Source of the DNA: Paenibacillus dendritiformis
Lineage (GTDB): Bacteria; Bacillota; Bacilli; Paenibacillales; Paenibacillaceae
NCBI RefSeq assembly: GCF_015845845.1
Contig: NZ_LDIG01000062.1
Location: forward strand, 49,331-113,330
Direction: 5' to 3'
Length of the DNA stretch: 64,000 nucleotides
Every line of letters begins with the position of its first letter. Within the stretch, counting starts at the first letter, position 1. Below the pieces are notes generated by a model. The model saw only the letters and a list, made by a program, of their open reading frames with translations, was not told the origin of the DNA and made no database searches. The position numbers were made by a program, and so were the translations under genes. This document shows positions 7,962 through 15,893 of this stretch, piece by piece.

Positions 7962-9206
7962 TTACCGGAGAGGCCGGACCTTTTCTTCCATTCCGGCTGC
8001 GCTGTAATAGATATCGAGAACCCGTCCGGTCATCGCCTCGAGCGACCAATGCGTCCGTCCCCAAGCCTGAGCCTGCGCCCCCACCTGCAGCCGGAAGGAC
8101 TCATTATCGAGCCCCAATTGCAGATGATGCAGAAGCTGTTCGCTGCGTCCTGCTTCGGATACGAGGCCGGTCACGCCATGCTCGACCATCTCCGGAATTC
8201 CGCCCGCATTCGATACGATGACCAGCTTGCCGGCCACCTGCGCCTCCATGACCGCAAAGGGTTGATTATCCTGAATGCTGGGAAGAACGAACAGATCCGA
8301 CTGCCTTATCAGAGCAGGAACATCCTGGCGCCTGCCAAGGAAGAACACATGCTCCGCCAGGCCCAGCGATGCCGTCATATCCCGCAGCTCCGTTTCGGCC
8401 TCGCCATCTCCCACCAGCCAGCAGACCCAATCCTGGCGAATCGCCTTAAGCGAATGCAGAGCTTGCAGCAAAAAGACATGTCCCTTGACAGCATTGAACC
8501 TCGCTGGACAAATGATCACCTTCTTCCCTTGAGGCGGAGCCCAATCCGTAGGCGCTTCCATCTCGCGGATGAAGGCTTCGACGTCCATTCCGCTCGGGGA
8601 GACGATCAGCCGGTCCGGATGTACCCCGAACTCCCGGATCATCAGATCCTGCAGCCAGCGGGTAGGCATGAGCGTCAATCGCGAGCAGGATGCGCCCAGC
8701 CGCTCTCTCAGGGCCGAGTAAGCCCAGATCGCAGGGCGGCGCTCGGGCCCATCCAGCCCCATCACCTTCAAGTTGCGGAACCACTCCAGGGCGAGGCAGC
8801 CGTGAATCGTCGATACAAGAGGCATTGCCGGCGGCTTGATGCGCGAGAGAGCATACGCGGTGACGATATCCTGCGCATGAATGATGTCGTACTGGCTTAT
8901 ATCCAGATGCAGGGCAGCCAGTTCAAACCCGTACCGCTCCACTTCGCATTGCCGTATCCACGGATCCAATCCGGGCAGATGTTGATCGAAGTATGGGTTG
9001 GACTGCGCGGCGATAAAAGGGAGAAGCTTCTCTTTTTCCAATACCCGGTTGCGGGGATAAATGCCGTATCCGTTCTCGTTCGGGGTTGGGCACAGAAAAT
9101 CGGCCTGATGGCCTTGGCGCTCCAATCCCGTCTTCAAGTGCTCGACATAGGTATTGATTCCGCCTGCGCTCGGAATCCCCCAATAGCTCGCGATCAGGAT
9201 TTTCAT
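7962..9206 (-). CDS. Glycosyltransferase family 4 (GT-B fold)
   Basis: A 414-residue GT4-type glycosyltransferase. It starts MKILIASYWGIPSAGGINTY, the N-terminal acceptor domain, and has the donor-domain signature FVLPSIQDNQPFAVMEAQVAGK with the conserved Glu of the EX7E motif, followed by GGIPEMVEHGVTGLV. The product likely transfers a sugar from a nucleotide donor to a polysaccharide, teichoic or lipid acceptor at the inner membrane face. The start at 9206 is chosen for the GGAG five bases upstream. It follows a sugar-nucleotide epimerase gene by about 100 bases, which suggests a small glycan-synthesis unit. The acceptor is unknown, and it is not BshA-like. Confidence 0.88.
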   Translation of the reverse strand: MKILIASYWGIPSAGGINTYVEHLKTGLERQGHQADFLCPTPNENGYGIYPRNRVLEKEKLLPFIAAQSNPYFDQHLPGLDPWIRQCEVERYGFELAALHLDISQYDIIHAQDIVTAYALSRIKPPAMPLVSTIHGCLALEWFRNLKVMGLDGPERRPAIWAYSALRERLGASCSRLTLMPTRWLQDLMIREFGVHPDRLIVSPSGMDVEAFIREMEAPTDWAPPQGKKVIICPARFNAVKGHVFLLQALHSLKAIRQDWVCWLVGDGEAETELRDMTASLGLAEHVFFLGRRQDVPALIRQSDLFVLPSIQDNQPFAVMEAQVAGKLVIVSNAGGIPEMVEHGVTGLVSEAGRSEQLLHHLQLGLDNESFRLQVGAQAQAWGRTHWSLEAMTGRVLDIYYSAAGMEEKVRPLR

Positions 9207-9308
9207 CGTTCTCCATCCCTTTGGTGTATTGTCCATTTATACTATGACGGAACGGCATCTGATGAGAGGTACAGGTACCCTGGTTTTGAAGTGTGTACCG
9301 GGAAAAGG

Positions 9309-10229
9309 TCAGGCGTCCATCTTCCTCGCCGCGTAATCGCGGTACATTTCCAGCACGCCTTCGGCCAGACTGCGGCTCGGCCGCCACTGCAACCGCTCCC
9401 ATGCAAGCCGGTTATCCAGACAACTATGCTTGATGTCCCCTTCCCGCGCCGGGCCATACTCAATCTCGAAGCCGCTCCCGTGAATTTTTTGCAGCAGGCC
9501 AATCAACCGGTTCAAGGTGACAGACACGCCCGTGCTTACATGAATCGTCTCCTTCTCGCCCGAGCGGGCAGCGGCAAGATTGGCCTGCACCACATCATGG
9601 ACATGAATGAAATCGCGCGCCTGTTCTCCGTCTCCATGGACGCGAATACGCCCATCCTCGTGCAATTGGCGAATAAAGGCGGCGATAACGCCGCCCTCGC
9701 TGCCGACCACCTGTCTCGGCCCGAATTCATTGCTGTAGCGAAGAATCGTATAAGGAATGCCGTAGAGCAGGTGAAATAGACGGATATAGCTTTCCGCGGC
9801 CCATTTGGACAGCCCGTAATACGACACGGGGCAGATTGGAGATTGCTCCGTCGTGCGCCCCTCCGGCATATTTCCGTATACGGCGGCGGTCGAAGCAAAT
9901 ATGAATTTGCGTATCCCGCTTTCGCGGCAGACGCTCAACAGCCGCACCGTACCTCTGATGCTGGCATCATAGCCGGGATTGTGAACGGAGCGGGCAACGT
10001 CGACCTGCCCCGCCAGATGAAATAGGATATCCGGCCGGATGCGCAGGATAATCTCGTCGCAGTGCTCGCTGCGAATATCGGCGACGTGCAGTTCGGCGTC
10101 CCGGGGAACGCGCCGCTCGCGGCCGGAAGACAGATTGTCAATAACATGAACGTCGGCTCCCTGATCAAGCAGCGCCTCGGCCAAGTGAGAGCCGATAAAT
10201 CCCGCCCCGCCCGTTACAACGGCTTTCAT
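9309..10229 (-). CDS. NAD-dependent nucleotide-sugar epimerase/dehydratase
   Basis: A 306-residue extended short-chain dehydrogenase resembling UDP-glucose 4-epimerases. The NAD motif TGGAGFIGSH is at residues 5-14, DNLSSG follows, and the catalytic YxxxK is in YYGLSKWAAE with the serine in FASTAAVYG. The ATG at 10229 follows GAGGTG by six bases; upstream in-frame Met codons have no ribosome site. It is placed just before the GT4 gene, consistent with supplying an activated sugar. Whether it is a GalE or another epimerase is not resolved. Confidence 0.87.
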   Translation of the reverse strand: MKAVVTGGAGFIGSHLAEALLDQGADVHVIDNLSSGRERRVPRDAELHVADIRSEHCDEIILRIRPDILFHLAGQVDVARSVHNPGYDASIRGTVRLLSVCRESGIRKFIFASTAAVYGNMPEGRTTEQSPICPVSYYGLSKWAAESYIRLFHLLYGIPYTILRYSNEFGPRQVVGSEGGVIAAFIRQLHEDGRIRVHGDGEQARDFIHVHDVVQANLAAARSGEKETIHVSTGVSVTLNRLIGLLQKIHGSGFEIEYGPAREGDIKHSCLDNRLAWERLQWRPSRSLAEGVLEMYRDYAARKMDA

Positions 10230-10384
10230 GTCCAACACCTCACTTTTTCTCGCTACCATAATACGTGGGAGAGACATGTATGGCATGGGACAATCGTTCT
10301 CGGTAGATCAATTCCGCCGGCGGATTGCAAAAAACTGCGGCGAGGCGGGCCAAATGACTCGGCCTCTGAAGGCCAGCGTCCGCT

Positions 10385-11617
10385 TTACGCGTCCAGCCCG
10401 GCGGTAACCCAGGCCAGCGGATTGACGAGCGCCGACCAATCCTGCTCCATCTCGGCTGCGGTCAACAGACATTCATCCAGTCCGCGCTCAATCCGGGAGC
10501 GATCCGGAGCTATGCCGATAAGCACCAGCTCGTTCACCCGGTCTCCCCATTGCTCATGCCAGCGCTGGCGCAAATCCGGCTCCTCCTCCAGAATCATCTC
10601 CCTCTCTTCCGGCGTGGCGGCAGCGAGCCAATAGCCGGCCGGCCCGATCTGGATCGAATGTCCGGCCTGGCTCAGGCTAATGGCGATATCCGATGCCGGA
10701 GCGAGCCAGAGCATGCCTTTGGCCCGTATAATCTCGTCCGGCCAGTCATTCATGAACCGGTACAGCCGTTCCGGATGGAACGGTTGCTGCCGCCGGTATA
10801 CGAAAGAGGTGATGCCGTACTCATCGGTCTCCGGCGTATGGGCTTCGAGTTCACGCTCCGCGATCCAGGCGGCGGTATGGCTCGCGCTCTCGAAGTCGAA
10901 CAAACCCGTGTTCAGAATTTGCTTCGGATCCACTTGACCGTTCACGGTGCGAATGATGCGCGCCTCCGGCTGCAGCTCCCGCAGTACGCCTTCGAGCTTC
11001 TTCAGTTCCTCTTCCGCCACCGAGTCGCACTTGTTCAACAGCAGCACGTTGCTGCATTCTATCTGATCGATGAGGAGATCGACAACGCTGCGGTTGTCCT
11101 CCTCCCCCGCCTGCTGCTTCCGGTCGAGCAGCGATTCCCCTGACGCGAAATCATGCCAGAACCGGCTCGCGTCGACAACCGTGACCAAGCAATCCAGCCG
11201 GACGAGCGAGGGAAGATCAATGCCCAGCGCTTCATCCGCATACGTCAGCGTCTGCGCAACGGGCAAGGGCTCGGAGATACCTGTCGACTCGATCAAAATA
11301 TAATCGTACCGGCCTTCCTTGGCCAGCCGCTCGACCTCCCGCAGCAGATCTTCGCGCAGCGTGCAGCAGATGCATCCGTTCGACATCTCCACCAGCTTCT
11401 CTTCGGTCCGCGACAGGTTCGAGCCCGATTTCACCAGATCGGCGTCAATATTAATTTCGCTCATATCGTTGACAATCACCGCCACCTTGAGCCCTTGGCG
11501 GTTATTCAGCACATGATTCAATACGGTCGTCTTCCCGGCGCCGAGGAAGCCGCTCAATACCGTTACGGGAACTTGTCCGCCAGGATGTGCACCCGGCGTT
11601 AATGTCTGTTCTGCCAT
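10385..11617 (-). CDS. zagA: Zinc-responsive CobW/G3E GTPase (ZagA/YciC type)
   Basis: A 410-residue COG0523 GTPase, a family of metal chaperones. The P-loop GAGKTTVLNHVLNN and the metal-binding CxCC motif (GCICCTLREDLL) are clear; ESTGISEP and NKCD form the remaining nucleotide motifs, and a CobW C-terminal domain follows (TSFVYRRQQPFHPERL). Length matches Bacillus YciC/ZagA, which delivers zinc to FolE under zinc starvation. A near-consensus Zur operator lies 20-40 bases upstream, so repression by zinc-bound Zur is likely. The start is taken as the ATG at 11617, after GGAGG. The partner enzyme is not shown by the context. Confidence 0.88.
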   Translation of the reverse strand: MAEQTLTPGAHPGGQVPVTVLSGFLGAGKTTVLNHVLNNRQGLKVAVIVNDMSEINIDADLVKSGSNLSRTEEKLVEMSNGCICCTLREDLLREVERLAKEGRYDYILIESTGISEPLPVAQTLTYADEALGIDLPSLVRLDCLVTVVDASRFWHDFASGESLLDRKQQAGEEDNRSVVDLLIDQIECSNVLLLNKCDSVAEEELKKLEGVLRELQPEARIIRTVNGQVDPKQILNTGLFDFESASHTAAWIAERELEAHTPETDEYGITSFVYRRQQPFHPERLYRFMNDWPDEIIRAKGMLWLAPASDIAISLSQAGHSIQIGPAGYWLAAATPEEREMILEEEPDLRQRWHEQWGDRVNELVLIGIAPDRSRIERGLDECLLTAAEMEQDWSALVNPLAWVTAGLDA

Positions 11618-11636
11618 AGAAATTGTATCCTCCATT

Positions 11637-11656
11637 ATTCGTAATTATTACGATTT
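11637..11656 (-). promoter_or_regulatory. Zur box upstream of zagA
   Basis: The minus strand reads AAATCGTAATAATTACGAAT. This matches the Bacillus Zur consensus AAATCGTAAT-N-ATTACGATTT at nearly every position and contains the perfect palindrome CGTAATNATTACG. It sits just before the zagA start, where bound Zur would block transcription. Confidence 0.85.
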
Positions 11657-11947
11657 AATCTTATAGGCGTCATCCCGCTGCTGTCAAGCGCCGAAGCAGA
11701 AGCGATGGACGAAGAGCTTGATTCCTTGTCGATCCGAGTTCGATTATACGTTCTCAGCGGTTGCTGCTCTGACATCTAAACGCGTCTTTCAGCGCTCTTT
11801 TGATCGTTCTCCCAACCGCTCAGGACTTCCCTTCCTGGGTTACGTGTGTTACGCTCACTCTCCCGGCCGCTCAGGCAAGGGGCTCCCCACAGTCTTGTAC
11901 CCCCTTCGCGAATCGCTTAGAGTGGGGTTACGGCTCCATTTAAGCAT
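11657..11947. other. Gene-free stretch
   Basis: No supported gene. The 17-mer TCTCCCAACCGCTCAGG (11808) recurs with two changes at 11859, a 51-base spacing; otherwise nothing recognisable. Confidence 0.5.
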
Positions 11948-11948
11948 C

Positions 11949-11975
11949 AAAAAAACTGCCTTGCGGCAGCTTTTT
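11949..11975 (-). terminator. Terminator of rodA
   Basis: On the minus strand CTGCC-GCAA-GGCAG with flanking A/T pairs is followed by TTTTTTT. Confidence 0.85.
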
Positions 11976-11990
11976 CTTCGATGAGTACGA

Positions 11991-13124
11991 TCACAGCTCC
12001 AGCAGGTTCGGTTCCTCCTGGTGGATTTTGACGCTCATCACGAGCCCGATCGATATCATATTGGTGAGCAGCGAACTCCCGCCGTAGCTGATGAACGGCA
12101 GCGACAAGCCCGTAAGCGGCATCAGTCCGATATGCATCGCGATGTTTTCGAATATTTGCAGCGTGAACATCGCAATAATGCCGATAATGAGGTAGGCGCC
12201 CTCCAAATCTTTGCATGCGCCGGCAATAAGCACCATGCGATAAATAAGCGCGAAGTACAGCAGGATCAGGCAGGCCGAGCCGAGGAAACCGAACTCCTCG
12301 CCGATGACGACAAAGATCGAATCCGAATAGCTGTACGGAATATAACCGTTATGCACGAAAAAGCCTTTGAGAAAGCCGTCTCCCGAAAAATTCCCCGACC
12401 CGATGGCCCGGATCGAATTCATGACATGCCAGCCTCCATCCGGATTGCTCGCCGGGTCCAGGAATGCCTCGATGCGGGAAAACTGATGGGGCTTAATCAG
12501 CTTTATCAATAAGTCGCGATTGTGATAATACAGCACCAGAACCGTTCCGACAGCGGCGGCAGCCGCAGATAGACCGGCGATCATATGGGACAGGCGGGCA
12601 TTCGCCATCCACAGCATCGCGACAAAAATCGATACAAATACGATTGCCGTGCCCAAATCCGGCTGTTTGTAAATCAAGTACATCGGAACCGCCACGACAA
12701 GGCCTAGCGGAACGATATCCCGGGTCAGTCTAAGCGTCTCGCCGTCCCTTCGCCCCAGCAAGCGGGCCAGCAGCATAATAATGAACAGCTTCATGAACTC
12801 GGACGGCTGGAATTGCTGGCCTCCAATCGCGATCCAGCGCGTAGATCCGTTGATGTTCACCCCTTTGAACATGACGAGCAGAAGCAATCCGATACCGATA
12901 ACGTAAAGGATGACGGATAAATAGTGGACGACGATGCGGTAATCGAACCAAGCGGTAACGAGCAGCGGGATGAACAGAACAACGTACAGCTTGATGTTGT
13001 CCATATGCATGCCTTCATATTTGGTATTCACCGTCGCGCTATATACGACGATGGTGCTAATCGCCATGAAGCACAGCACCAGCCAGAGCAGCAGCGGATC
13101 GAGCCGCTTCCATTTTCGCAGCAT
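11991..13124 (-). CDS. rodA: RodA/FtsW/SpoVE-family SEDS protein
   Basis: A 377-residue polytopic SEDS protein, a peptidoglycan glycosyltransferase that works with a class B PBP. Ten hydrophobic helices are expected. Hallmarks are the QPSEFMKLF motif, KQPDLGTA, the long extracytoplasmic loop with IGSGNFSGDGFLKG and SDSIFVVIGEEFGF, and the C-terminal FISYGGSS. Length and loop wording fit RodA better than FtsW, but SEDS paralogues are hard to separate by eye. It is monocistronic, with a clear terminator. No partner PBP lies in the window. Confidence 0.88.
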   Translation of the reverse strand: MLRKWKRLDPLLLWLVLCFMAISTIVVYSATVNTKYEGMHMDNIKLYVVLFIPLLVTAWFDYRIVVHYLSVILYVIGIGLLLLVMFKGVNINGSTRWIAIGGQQFQPSEFMKLFIIMLLARLLGRRDGETLRLTRDIVPLGLVVAVPMYLIYKQPDLGTAIVFVSIFVAMLWMANARLSHMIAGLSAAAAAVGTVLVLYYHNRDLLIKLIKPHQFSRIEAFLDPASNPDGGWHVMNSIRAIGSGNFSGDGFLKGFFVHNGYIPYSYSDSIFVVIGEEFGFLGSACLILLYFALIYRMVLIAGACKDLEGAYLIIGIIAMFTLQIFENIAMHIGLMPLTGLSLPFISYGGSSLLTNMISIGLVMSVKIHQEEPNLLEL

Positions 13125-13298
13125 TACGTTATACCTCTTCTATGTATTGAATCATCTGCCCCGCATGACAAACAAACCCTTCAGCTAGCCGAAGGGCGCG
13201 GTAACAGGAAGATCTTGTCACGTGAATACTACCCCATCCCCCTGCCGTTGTCAACCGCGAGCGCAGACTCCCGGCTGCGACGGATATTCCGTTATTTC

Positions 13299-13338
13299 GC
13301 TGCAAAAAACGGGCCGCCTCCAGGCAAACCCGCTGTTT
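13299..13338 (-). terminator. Terminator of bdbD
   Basis: On the minus strand CGGGTTTGCC pairs with GGCGGCCCG (one bulge, G-T pairs) around TGGA and is followed by TTTTTT. Confidence 0.75.
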
Positions 13339-13347
13339 TCTGCGTCT

Positions 13348-14058
13348 CTATTTGGCTGCCTGATCTTTTTGCCGGCTCAGCTCCGACAAGATGGCGTCCC
13401 GGATCCCCTCATAAGAAATGTCCTCGACCTCTCGCCCGTTCACCAATACCGTCGGCGTGCCGCCAATCTTGAACTTGCGCGCAATCTCCATATCGGCCTT
13501 TACCGTATCGAGATGCTTCAGATCCTTCAGCTCGGCTCGGAACTGTTCGGCATCGATCGACGGGATATCCCGCTCTACCAGACGGGTCAGGAACGATTCG
13601 TTCGCCCAAGCTTCGTCCTTCTCGCCCTGAAGCTCGTTGATTCGCTTGTGGTAGGTCCAGAACGCGGATTCGTCCATATGATGGATTATCTCTCCCGCTA
13701 CGGCCGCAAGCTCCGAATCCGGGGCCAGAAACGGATAATGGATGTAGTAAAAGGCGGCGGTGCCGTCTGCGATATATTCCTCATGCAGCTTCGACAGCAC
13801 GAGCTCGGTCCAGCGCTTGCAAGCCGGACATTTGTAATCGCCGAATTCGACGATGCGGATCGGAGCGTTCCGATCTCCCATCGCGGGCTGGAGATCATAA
13901 TTCAGTTCCTGTTCCGGAACCTCCAGAGAGGCGGACGGCTGTTCTTCCTCGCGGCCGGACGTCCCGGCCAGACTTGCCGCCAGCCATATGACCAGCAGCA
14001 CAAGCACGATGGCGCTGGCCAGCAGGATTCCCTTATTCATGGAGGATTTGTTCTGCAA
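13348..14058 (-). CDS. bdbD: Membrane-anchored DsbA-family thiol-disulfide oxidoreductase
   Basis: A 236-residue BdbD-like protein that introduces disulfides into exported proteins. A single N-terminal membrane segment (about residues 10-31) anchors a thioredoxin-fold domain with the active site CPAC at 77-80 in FGDYKCPACKRW, and the cis-proline loop GGTPT near residue 200. The TTG at 14058 follows a strong AGGAGATGAGG; the ATG at residue 7 is an alternative. Its usual partner BdbC (DsbB-like quinone reductase) is not adjacent, so reoxidation must come from elsewhere. Confidence 0.88.
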   Translation of the reverse strand: MQNKSSMNKGILLASAIVLVLLVIWLAASLAGTSGREEEQPSASLEVPEQELNYDLQPAMGDRNAPIRIVEFGDYKCPACKRWTELVLSKLHEEYIADGTAAFYYIHYPFLAPDSELAAVAGEIIHHMDESAFWTYHKRINELQGEKDEAWANESFLTRLVERDIPSIDAEQFRAELKDLKHLDTVKADMEIARKFKIGGTPTVLVNGREVEDISYEGIRDAILSELSRQKDQAAK

Positions 14059-14225
14059 TGGGCCTCATCTCCTTTTCATCGGAAAAGAATCACCGGTCAC
14101 GGCCGGGGCAATCCAGGCCGAGCCGACGCCAGTATATCCCATTGTCTGCCTGTCCTCAGTGCATTAGATCATAGGGTCTCCGGTTCCGGCCGCTGACGCC
14201 TGCCGGACGAATGGCTTCCGGTCCG

Positions 14226-14635
14226 TCAAGCGCGTTCCGCCAGGACAGGCAAGCGGAAGCTCGTCATATAGAGCTGGTTCACCTGTTCGAAGCCAAGGGA
14301 GCGATAGAGCCGGATGGCGGGCTCGTTGTCATTGAACACTTCCAGCAGAACGTAAGAGGTCAGCCGGGCAGCCCTCCGGACAAGTTCAGCCGTTATTTTC
14401 GCGCCGTATCCCCGTCCCCGCCGCGAGGCGATCGTCCCGATGTTCCCCAATTCCGCCGCTTCCGCGCTGTACACATGGTAGCCGCCGACCACCACCAGCT
14501 CACGGTCTTCGAAGATGCCGACGCATGGATATTGAAGCTCCTCCTCCGTGGAACGGCATGCCGCGCAGATAGCTCATCCTTGCTGACATGCCCCAGCAAG
14601 GCATCCAATTCGGTCGTTGCAAGCTTTCGCAGCAA
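14226..14635 (-). pseudogene. GNAT N-acetyltransferase, frameshifted
   Basis: Two overlapping frames together make one GNAT protein. The first frame (TTG at 14635 after AAGGAGGGG) gives LLRKLATTELDALLGH and VSKDELSARHAVP. The second continues as EEELQYPC, GIFEDRELVVVGG, GNIGTIASRRGRGYG (the acetyl-CoA loop) and LYRSLGFEQV. The shift must lie between 14545 and 14576, since a TGA at 14574-14576 closes the second frame upstream. A one- or two-base indel, natural or from sequencing, explains it. The acetylated substrate is unknown. Confidence 0.75.
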
Positions 14636-14773
14636 GGCAATCCCCTCCTTTTTATCGCCGCCGATTCTTCTTGTTCCCATGGGCAAGCATTCCCAGTATA
14701 GTACTTGCCCCTGCGTCAATGTCAACGGGGACGCCAAGCCCGCTCTTGCCAACAATTCCCCTCCCCTAAAAAT

Positions 14774-14803
14774 GTTGCCCTAATGAAAATAATTGTTGGC
14801 AAC
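14774..14803 (+). promoter_or_regulatory. Fur-like site inside an inverted repeat upstream of feoA
   Basis: TGAAAATAATTGTTG at 14784-14798 matches about 11 of 15 positions of the Fur 7-1-7 core TGATAATNATTATCA. It is bracketed by GTTGCC (14774) and GGCAAC (14798), a six-base inverted repeat whose right arm overlaps the -35 box. Iron-dependent repression is the natural reading. Confidence 0.6.
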
Positions 14804-14824
14804 TCAATACTTTTGTCCTATACT
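14796..14824 (+). promoter_or_regulatory. SigA-type promoter of the feo operon
   Basis: TTGGCA (14796-14801) and TATACT (14819-14824) are separated by 17 bases, about 90 bases upstream of feoA. Confidence 0.75.
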
Positions 14825-14910
14825 AATAATAACAAGAGCGGGGGGAACCGGGGACATTCTTCTTCCGAGCCGCTCGCGAGGTTCGGACTTGGGGAGGAGG
14901 AACATCATAG

Positions 14911-15165
14911 ATGTCGACAACAGACAGATCTTTGGCAGAAGCGGATACAGGCAGCCGGCTGCGTCTCTCCCGCATCGAAGTGGAAGGAGTGCTGCGCCGG
15001 CGGCTTCTGGATCTCGGCTTTGTGCCGGGCAATACCGTCGAGGTGCTGCAGCGCAGCCCGCTCGGGGATCCGGTCGCGTTCCGCGTGAACAATACGACCA
15101 TCGCGCTTCGCCGGGAAGAGAGCACGCGCATATACGGGGAGATTATTGGAGGTGAGGACGAATGA
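14911..15165 (+). CDS. feoA: Ferrous iron transport protein FeoA
   Basis: An 84-residue SH3-like cytosolic protein that assists FeoB. Motifs are LLDLGFVPG, VEVLQRSPLGDPVAFRV and the C-terminal TTIALRREE, standard for FeoA. A GGGGAGGAGG ribosome site precedes the ATG. Its stop overlaps the start of the FeoB G-domain gene (ATGA, 15162-15165), so translation is coupled. Expression is probably controlled by the Fur-like site upstream. Confidence 0.95.
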   Translation: MSTTDRSLAEADTGSRLRLSRIEVEGVLRRRLLDLGFVPGNTVEVLQRSPLGDPVAFRVNNTTIALRREESTRIYGEIIGGEDE

Positions 15166-15893
15166 GCGGATACCGAATTGCCCTGGCCGGCAACCCGAAT
15201 ACAGGCAAGAGCACTTTGTTCAATACGTTGACAGGGATGCGCCAGCATACCGGGAACTGGGCAGGCAAGACCGTCATGATGGCGGAAGGAGAGTTCGAGC
15301 ATCAGGGCACGCCGTTCCGCATCATTGATCTTCCGGGCACCTATTCCCTTTATTCCAATTCGGCGGATGAGGAAGTCGCCCGCGACTATATTATTTTTGA
15401 CAATCCGGACGTGACGGTCGTCGTGCTGGACGCGACCTCGCTGGAGCGGAACTTGAATCTGGCTCTGCAGGTCATGGAGATGACGAACCGCGTCGTCCTC
15501 TGCATCAACCTGATTGACGAAGCGAAGCGTCTGGGCGTCCGCATCGATATCGATGCGATTTCCCGGAAGCTGGGCGTGCCGGTAGCCGCCATCTCGGCGC
15601 GCAGCCGGATTGGCATTCCCCAGCTGCTCGACAAGATCGAGCAGGTCGCCTCGGGCAAGCTCGTGCCTCAGCCGCTGCAGATTCAATACAGCGATCATAT
15701 CGAACGCAAGATTGCCGAACTGGAGCCGGCGATACGCGAGCAGCTCGGCGACCGTTATCCCGCCCGCTGGATCGCATTGCGGCTGCTGGATAATGACGAG
15801 AAGCTGCTTCAGACGATGAAGAAGCGGATGACGGAAGATCAGACGGTGACAGTGAAGGAGACGGTACAATATGGCTACACCGCTTGCCACTAA
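15162..15893 (+). CDS. feoB: FeoB GTPase-domain protein (split FeoB, N-terminal half)
   Basis: A stand-alone 243-residue protein holding only the cytosolic part of FeoB. G1 is GNPNTGKST (residues 10-18), G3 is DLPGTYSL, G4 is the atypical NLID, and G5 is in AAISARSRIG. The helical GDI-like spacer follows (IERKIAELEPAIREQL). The frame ends at 15893, without any membrane helix. The next gene supplies the membrane half, starts 23 bases before this stop in the +1 frame, and has its own AAGGAG site. No homopolymer marks an obvious error, so this looks like a real split, with the two chains assembling into a Fe(II) transporter. Confidence 0.9.
   Translation: MSGYRIALAGNPNTGKSTLFNTLTGMRQHTGNWAGKTVMMAEGEFEHQGTPFRIIDLPGTYSLYSNSADEEVARDYIIFDNPDVTVVVLDATSLERNLNLALQVMEMTNRVVLCINLIDEAKRLGVRIDIDAISRKLGVPVAAISARSRIGIPQLLDKIEQVASGKLVPQPLQIQYSDHIERKIAELEPAIREQLGDRYPARWIALRLLDNDEKLLQTMKKRMTEDQTVTVKETVQYGYTACH

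Noticed and set aside
7962..9206. BshA (bacillithiol glycosyltransferase)
   Set aside because: The N-terminus lacks the BshA pattern GxxCYPSxGGSG; only general GT4 motifs are present, despite a PIG-L deacetylase nearby.
8049..9779. Long plus-strand open frame of 576 codons
   Set aside because: It lies opposite the glycosyltransferase and epimerase genes, both with clear motifs; it has no ribosome site and no recognisable protein, as is usual for antisense frames in GC-rich DNA.
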